Assembly (NCBI GenBank): GCA_038030265.1
Contig: CM075937.1
Location: 41,086,198 to 41,150,197 of the forward strand
DNA: 64,000 bases
DNA from: Corythucha ciliata
Taxonomy: Eukaryota > Arthropoda > Insecta > Hemiptera > Tingidae
Direction: 5' to 3'
How positions within the stretch are numbered: position 1 is the stretch's first letter; each line of letters starts with the position of its first letter. The notes under the pieces are model-generated. The model was given only the letters and a program-made list of their open reading frames with translations. It was not told the origin of the DNA and ran no database searches. A program made the position numbers and the translations under genes. Below are positions 58,213 to 64,000 of this stretch, piece by piece.

Positions 58213-59838
58213 CTATGAATAGCGGTTGGCGATTAATACGGTGGGGGGGAGGATCGTCGCCACTTTCTTATTCTCAGGCACGCCTTACTTGGGTTGATAA
58301 AGTACCTCGTCCAATGACCACTTCAAAGAGGACTCGGTGATATTGTTTAACAACAATGTGATACCGTAGCCGTGTTGAACTACCGCTTGAGAATTTCTAA
58401 CTTGGTCGGCAAACGATGGGATGACTATGACTGGAACGGCGTGGGTTACAGTTTCAAAGATGCTTTGCAGGCCACCGTGTGTTATAAACAATTTGACGTT
58501 TGGGTGAGCTTCGTTTAAAAATTAAAAACCAATTCAGATAAGTTTTATAAAATAACGGTTGAAGTAGGATGTTACCAAGAATATCTTGTTGTGGGAACCA
58601 TCGCGATAATTTCACATTTGTGGGAAATTTATCTGAAGGTTCGTCAGGTAATTTCCACAGAATTCTTTCCTTTCTTGCGGCAAATATTTTTAAAAATGTG
58701 TCCTTCACATTACCACCAGTTTTTTCCCAATTGAAAATCGAGCCGAGACTAAAATAAATGACTCCATGTTTTGCTCCAGTTATGAAATCGTCGAGATCCT
58801 GAAGGGTATTTAAGAGTTTGGAAAAAAATTAATATGTGCATAGTTTTTCTGGTCAAACAGAAATGTTTAATTCACCTGAGGTAACGGTTTTTTGGGTTGA
58901 ATGACTGCCCCTCCGACTTGTTTCACATGAGGAGGCCTCGGAAACTGAAACCCAACGCTCGGATGATTGTTGACAAGAATGAGAGCCTGATCGCCCACCA
59001 GTTTCGTCATTGGCGGTCTCGTCTCCCACCCCGGGTACGTGTAACATTCATCGACGACACGTTGAACATTATTCAAATGATTGTACTCCAATAATAGAGA
59101 GCCCGCCAATTCATAGGCATTGTGAAGTCTCTCGAAAAAATCCATAGTGTCCGAATGATGAGAATAGGCCGGCACCATGTATGATGGGTTGACAAGGAGA
59201 CCGGAGAAATCGTTTATTGTTAGGAAATCGTCTACGGCGCCGAGAACAACGCTCGGAACGTTGAATTTATGTTTGAAAATGAGGCCGGTCTGCTGCATGT
59301 ACATTGACTCGTGCAGATACAAGTCATACGTCTTCTTTGAGTTAAGGAGCTCTTTCATGGATTCGGTTTGACAAAGCATCGATGCGAGTTTTACACTGAT
59401 ACTCATCATCTCATAAAGCTGCCGTAAAAACGAAAGCTTCCAGTGGTCGAACAATGGACCGTGATCTTGGACATCAATAAATAAATTAAATAATCGACTA
59501 CTTTTCCTCCAGGCGGTCATTGACTTCTTACCCGTGATCGACTTGGACCAGTTTTCAATCGGAAAGTGCGTAATGTTCTCATTAGGGACCTTCAATGGAA
59601 AGGGGCTGTAGTAATCTATTGTGTGTCCACGTTTAGCCAGACCCTGGAGAAAGGGATGATAGAAAAAATGGTGGCTCGGAGCAGCCAGAGGGAAGAAAGC
59701 TAAAATTCTGGCACAGAACCCGATAGCTGGGAACGCCAACAGTGAAATCAATACGGCGAGATTCCTGTGGTAGGAGGAGAGGGTAGTTATGAGTAAATTA
59801 AGAGCACCATATTTTCAAAAAAGAACAACTTACTTCAT
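57927..59838 (-). CDS. UDP-glycosyltransferase, five coding exons, complete
   Basis: Joins on the minus strand: 59838-59834, 59764-58876, 58798-58576, 58508-58289 and 58212-57927, giving 540 aa with all phases matching, the usual size for insect UGTs. It transfers a sugar from a UDP-sugar to small lipophilic molecules in the ER, used in detoxification and pigment or hormone handling. Residues 1-20 form a signal peptide (MKNLAVLISLLAFPAIGFCA). PSHHFFYHPF follows, with the likely catalytic His at 33 or 34. The donor-binding signature runs from WFPQQDILG through HPNVKLFITHGG to SFADQ at about residues 364-408. One membrane helix lies at about 498-515 and the tail ends KKRE, a dilysine ER-retention signal. 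The acceptor half is a single exon and the sugar half is split. The exact substrate cannot be told. Confidence 0.92.
58289..58508 (-). CDS. UGT coding exon 4 (signature)
   Basis: Starts by completing an Ala codon of AHPNVKLFITHGG and contains the sugar-contact Asp-Gln in SFADQ. Donor AA|GTAAGG, phase 2. The third and fourth exons are separated by a 67-bp intron. Confidence 0.92.
58576..58798 (-). CDS. UGT coding exon 3
   Basis: The acceptor CCCTTCAG leads to DLDDFITGAKHGVIYFSLGS, the conserved start of the donor domain; the exon ends WFPQQDILG at donor GTAACA, phase 1. Confidence 0.92.
58876..59764 (-). CDS. UGT coding exon 2 (acceptor-binding half)
   Basis: The acceptor follows a CT-rich tract (CTCTCCTCCTACCACAG); the donor is CAG|GTGAAT. 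It encodes residues 2-298: the rest of the signal peptide, the His-containing loop, the variable substrate-binding region and the CYTYPGWETRPP linker to VGGAVIQPKKPLPQ. Confidence 0.92.
59834..59838 (-). CDS. UGT coding exon 1 (five coding bases)
   Basis: The start codon and two bases of codon 2 lie just before a GTAAGT donor (ATGAA|GTAAGT). Joining to G at 59764 gives MKNLAVL and a normal signal peptide. The rest of the exon is 5' UTR upstream. Without this exon the main exon has no ATG before the conserved N-terminus. Confidence 0.75.
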
Positions 59839-60690
59839 CGGTCGACAAATCGAAGGTCACAACTTCTTTGGTAGTTACAAGGTACAGGGAATTACGCAAC
59901 CGTGCGTACACGCTCTCACTTATCACTCGAAGAGAGACTTGTGTCTTTTTTGGTAGCGGTGTCTGTTTGAGCACAACCCCCACCAGTGGTTCTAACTGTT
60001 AATTTTTCTCTGTTTCTTCTTTTTCTTCTTCTTCATCTTCTTCTTCTTCTCATTCTTCTTTTTTCTTGTTCTTGTGGCTCTGTGAAATCTTCGAAATTAA
60101 CTCTTTTTTTATCCTTTGGCACGCGTCCACGCAAAGTTCTATGAAAATTTGACAAAGCACTGATTTCAATCAAGCATTGCAAATTGGACGGTACTTGGCA
60201 TAAAAAGGAATGCTAAAATGTGCTTGACGAACAACTAATCTTTATCACTTATTCCGTCCGTCCGTAACTTTGAATGTGCTAGGTCTTATTGTTAACCGAA
60301 AAAAAAAAAATTGCAAAAAAAAAATGCATTGCAAAAGGGGTCGAGGTGGTACCGGCGTTCAGCCCTTATCCTCCTTTATGCCTATTCCATATTTTGGAAT
60401 GTTCGTTTGAATTTACTGTCAAAAAGCATACAAAACCTGGATGAAAACCCCAAGAAAACGCTGGAAAATATTTAATAAATCACCTCTTAAGAAATTCAGC
60501 TAGGTACAGGAAAATCTGAGTAAATAAATGCTACAGCAAAATAAGAAATAGTACGGCCGAGGCTTTGTACTGCGGGCTCAAGGAACTTGTTCGCCAAACA
60601 CTCGGCCTAAACGCGAAACCGTTGGGGCAACGTTTCTCGAATTAGTACACAATTTTAATTCGAGAAACAACGTATATTGAATCGCCAAGG
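59839..60690. other. UGT upstream region
   Basis: Contains the UGT 5' UTR and presumably its promoter, a TTC microsatellite at about 60012-60060 and an A-rich stretch near 60299-60325. No TATA box at a position I can defend. Confidence 0.5.
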
Positions 60691-62690
60691 AGCGAGTGGT
60701 CAGTTTTTCAATTTTCAGGGCACGAATAAGACAGTTAGGCAATTTTTAGTGCGTGCAATTGCCAGTCAAGTCATTTCATAGGGCGAGAGCTGTCAGTTCA
60801 TTAGACGCCCCTCAACCAGGAATGCCTGCGGAAGGTCCTGTTCGGTGCAAGAACGAAAACCCGCAGGACTCTAAACGTCAATTACCTAATCATTTTAGTG
60901 GCGCGAATAGCCACACTATTGGTCATTTTTTGGGCGCAGATAGTCAATTTAGCCATTTTAAATGGGCAAATGGTAATTTTGACAACTTTTAGAACGTGGA
61001 TTGCTCCATTATGCGCTATTTTGCAACTTTTAAGCCGGGTTTTCCAGGCAGTGGACAACGATTAGCACAGCGTCTTTTAAATTTATTTATAGTTACCACT
61101 TCTCAACTTTGTAACTAGGAAATAAAACACGCTGCACTTGCACTAAGCGTTTTGCACTCTAGGAAAAACCAGCTTTAAGGGGGAGTTGTACACGTGTTTC
61201 CTCGACCCCCCTCCAATCATACCTCGCATACTCCGCGTTACGGAAATTACCGCCGTATTTCTGCACCAATCCTGGACTTCAAGGGCTCATTTAAATCTTC
61301 AGGAAATTCCGCATAAGCGTACGATCTTGCTTTCCTAAATAAGTCGTCGAAAGAGTGTGAATTTTGAAGGTAAAAGTTTATGTGCGTTTTACAGTTATTT
61401 TAGGGATGAAATATGAGCGCGAGTCGTCTGTATTGCTATTTTAAATTTTAGGCCACAAATTTGGCAAATTTTCGAGGGTGAATCGACAGCTTGCTATTTT
61501 TAGAGCGTGGAGAACAAGTTTGACCATTTATAGGATACGAATCGTTAATTTAACAATTTTCAGGGCACGGGTGAGGTCCGTTTTGGTCATTTTTTGATAG
61601 CTATGCCATTTCCGGGGAACAGATAGTTTAATTTAGCGATTTAATGGCGCATGAAGCCATTTTGGCTACTTTTAGGGCGTGAATTTGGCAATTTTCTGAG
61701 TACGAGCCGTCAGTTTAGGCGTTTTAAACGCGCGAATCGTCAGTTTCACAATTTTAAATGCGCGAAAAGACCGGTTTGCCATAAGTGGGAAGGCGCGAAG
61801 TACTAGCTTGGCTAGTGCATAGGGCTATTTTCAGCAACGAATTCAGTTTGTCGATTATACGAGCGAGTATTGCCAGTTGGCTATTTTTAGGCCGTCAATA
61901 GTCAGGCTATTTGTAGAGCACGAATCGTTATTTTACTAGTCATTTCAGAGCGGGAGTGGTCAGTTTGGCCATAAATATTTGGATCGCCAGGTGCGGCTTT
62001 CCATTTCCAGACACGGATTTAAATGGCGCATAACGTCATTTTGGCTTTTTTTAGCGCGTGAGCAGTGAGTTTTGGTGTTTTCAGAGTATGAATCGTCAGT
62101 TTATTCAAGTTCATAATGCGAACGGTTTGTTTAGCAATCGCCAGTTTTTCCACAACTTTTATGACGCAAAAACTTCAGATAAGCTATTTTCGAGGCACGA
62201 ATAGTAAGTTTTGTCATTTTATGGCACGAATGGTCCCCCAGGTTTGGCTATTTTTGAATCGAATGATCGGTTTCGACATTCGTACGACACAGATTGCCAG
62301 TTCAAGCATTTTCAAGTCGAAGAACTGTATAGGCATTTTAAGGGAGTATGTAGTCATTTTTGCTATTTTCAAGGCGCGAATAGTTCGTCAGGCCATTTCT
62401 AAGGTGCGAATGACCGTGCAAGTCGTCAGGTTTGACATTTAGGCTGCGAATTTTTTAGCAATTTTAGTAGGCAAAGGCTTGGCAATTCTTCGAACGTGAA
62501 TTGCCAGTTTGGTCTTCTTATGGTGTAAATAACCAGTTTGGCTATTTTTAGGGCGTTAATAGCCAGTTTGGCTCTTTTTAGGGCATGAATCGTCAGCTTA
62601 GTCTTTTCAAGACACGAATGGTCAGTTTGACCATTTTAATGCCGCGTAGAGGCTTTTTTGCCATTTGTAGGGCGCCAGTTGGTGAATGAG
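60690..62690 (+). repeat. 2-kb degenerate 30-bp tandem array, family D
   Basis: About 60 units of 30 bp built on GTCAGTTTGGCTATTTTTAG followed by GGCGCGAATA. Divergence is high in the middle and lower near 62500-62640, where several units in a row keep the exact 30-base spacing. It lies just downstream (3') of the last visible exon of the THAP gene, so it may be inside that gene's next intron. Confidence 0.85.
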
Positions 62691-62754
62691 GTAAACTATG
62701 TGCATCTTATTGAAAAGGTAAAACAAGCGGGAGAAATGTTTTATTTCAACTTAC

Positions 62755-62926
62755 CCCGAGTCCAAATTTGAAGGAGCGTCATCCGAAATTCGGATGAGCA
62801 GAAAACCTCGTAGTGGTGTGGCCCATCAGCTTGGTAGGCCCGTAAATTTAAAGCAATGCGGTCACACTTCGCCATTATTCCGGCAGCAGTTCCTATAAAA
62901 TTACGCCAAATTGAAAATATTAGATC
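62755..62926 (-). CDS. THAP-gene exon after the coiled coil
   Basis: The acceptor CTTTTCAG at 62927 and donor GGTAAG after 62755. It reads DLIFSIWRNFIGTAAGIMAK onward. An alternative acceptor ATTTTATAG downstream leads to a stop after five codons and is rejected. Confidence 0.55.
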
Positions 62927-64000
62927 CTGAAAAGTGAGGATTTTTTTTTTTTTTTTTTTACCTCGAGCACGCTTGATGCCAAAAGACCGTTGAGATCGAT
63001 CGATCCATTTTTCTTTAGCTCTTCAACAGAGCTTTTTAAACGATCAAATCTTTGTTGAAGTCTTTTCTGTTTCTTTGTATGACAATGAATCCTAGATTTC
63101 AAAGTGGTTATTTGCTCTTTTGCCAAATGAAAAAACTTTTTCGCTTTACTCGCGTCATTCATATCCGACTCGTCGAAGTCACCGACATAACTGCAATTTT
63201 GAATTTAAAACGGAAATTTTAAATTGCTATAGCACGTTATACGTACTGTCGTCGGAACTGGCGAGGTTCAGGTGTCGTAAAACTTGGCTGAGGATGAACA
63301 AACACTGCTCCGCCTATCAGGTCGGCCACTTTCTGTACTGTAGAACTTGACGTGGATACCGACAACGTCGATTCGTCCAACGTGGAGCATATTGGGGATT
63401 CCGTGAACGGTGGTTCATTCGAATTTTGACTCGTGGTACTTGACACGAATTCCGATAACGGTAGTTCATGTGACCAAATTGTTTGCGTCCCAGAACTTTG
63501 GACTGCCTGTTCCGGCCCAGCCGGACACTGTCCTGTGTCCAAGCACTGTGCTAGAGGATCTGTTGAACTGCCTGCAAGAACTGCATCGGTGAAAACAACA
63601 TTTTAAACTAATGACTGATTCTGTGTAGACCTGGATGTGACTCAGGAACATCTGATTCGCCGGGATCAATGGAAAGTGGGTCTTTATCATCGCTTAGCTC
63701 ATTTTCTAGTAGTTCGGAACCCCAAAACGAATAATTATTAGCGTTAATACACCAAGCCACCTTATAAGATCATTGCTGGTATTATTCACACCTGGATCCG
63801 TCACTGGCAGTAAACACAACAAACCCTCTTTGGTATCCACATCTTCCGTCCATGGAGAAGACTCGGCCGTCTTACCTGTGGAAAGTATTGACAATTTTTG
63901 TTAATTAGAAAAACGAGAGTCGTCAGCACCATCTTAAACTCGCCATTTCCGTGATCCGACTCAGGTGGTTTTAGACCAATCGTAGGGACGGCACTTTTCT
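62755..64000 (-). CDS. THAP-type zinc-finger gene, partial, six exons visible
   Basis: Minus-strand joins: (window end) to 63977, 63875-63792, 63705-63631, 63571-63247, 63190-62962 and 62926-62755. Every junction is GT/AG and every phase fits, which is strong evidence for a real gene. The first visible piece reads KSAVPTI, the AVPTIF-type end of a THAP DNA-binding finger; the rest of the finger is beyond the window. Acidic and Ser/Thr-rich linkers follow, then YVGDFDESDM and a coiled coil with Lys/Gln/Arg heptads (about 63150-62990), then a helical segment ALNLRAYQADG. THAP plus coiled coil is found in THAP regulators and in P-element/THAP9 transposases; the last exon weakly recalls the latter. 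Ends at a donor in phase 1, so more exons lie beyond the 2-kb array. Confidence 0.65.
62962..63190 (-). CDS. THAP-gene coiled-coil exon
   Basis: The acceptor AAATTGCAG precedes it and the donor GAG|GTAAAA runs straight into an A21 tract (T-run at 62941-62959 on the plus strand). It encodes the GDFDESDM linker and the Lys/Arg-rich coiled coil ending SSVLE. Confidence 0.7.
63247..63571 (-). CDS. THAP-gene Ser/Thr-rich linker exon
   Basis: 325 bases between TTCTTGCAG and GTACGT. It encodes a disordered Ser/Thr/Pro-rich linker (for example STLSVSTSSSTVQKVADL) ending RQFRR, with phase 1 in and 2 out. Confidence 0.65.

Noticed and set aside
59798..59983. 61-residue frame upstream of the UGT start
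   Set aside because: It overlaps the UGT 5' UTR and shares its GTAAGT donor, but in the spliced frame only ATGAA contributes to the protein.

Overview
This is nuclear DNA from an animal, most likely an arthropod and probably an insect. The genes are split by GT/AG introns, and they include an ataxin-1 homologue with an AXH domain, a membrane UDP-glycosyltransferase with an ER-retention tail, a THAP-type gene and an SLC15-like transporter. The transposons are of kinds common in insects: a jockey/I-like LINE, Ty3/gypsy, PIF/Harbinger, hAT and MULE-like MITEs. The species cannot be fixed from sequence alone. A sap-feeding hemipteran is my guess, with low confidence.

Layout. 1-7.1 kb holds no gene I can support, only low-complexity DNA and a degenerate tandem array. 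7.1-19.4 kb is an ataxin-1 homologue on the + strand, in six coding exons with consistent phases. It ends in a conserved RKRRWSAP tail. 20-34 kb is repeat-rich intergenic DNA with one broken LINE at 27.2-29.6 kb. 34.6-41.7 kb is a cluster of non-autonomous DNA elements, several with readable target-site duplications: hAT with 8 bp, MULE-like with 9 bp, and two PIF-like elements with 3 bp (one of these lies at 56.8 kb). It also holds three hammerhead-ribozyme-like motifs. 43.3-47.6 kb is a duplicated, palindromic repeat family with a decayed Harbinger element inside it. 49.4-51.5 kb (- strand) is an intronless SLC15/POT-like transporter broken by a one-base frameshift. 53.9-56.3 kb (- strand) is a truncated gypsy pol. 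57.9-59.8 kb (- strand) is a complete UDP-glycosyltransferase in five coding exons. 62.8-64.0 kb (- strand) is the middle of a THAP-type gene that runs off the window end.

The genes do not form a pathway. The most unusual property of the window is the number of dispersed, degenerate tandem arrays with unit lengths near 16, 20, 30 and 45 bp. At least seven sequence families recur, in both orientations, in introns, between genes and inside transposons. The second is the set of hammerhead-like motifs, two of them in the arms of a 306-bp fold-back element.
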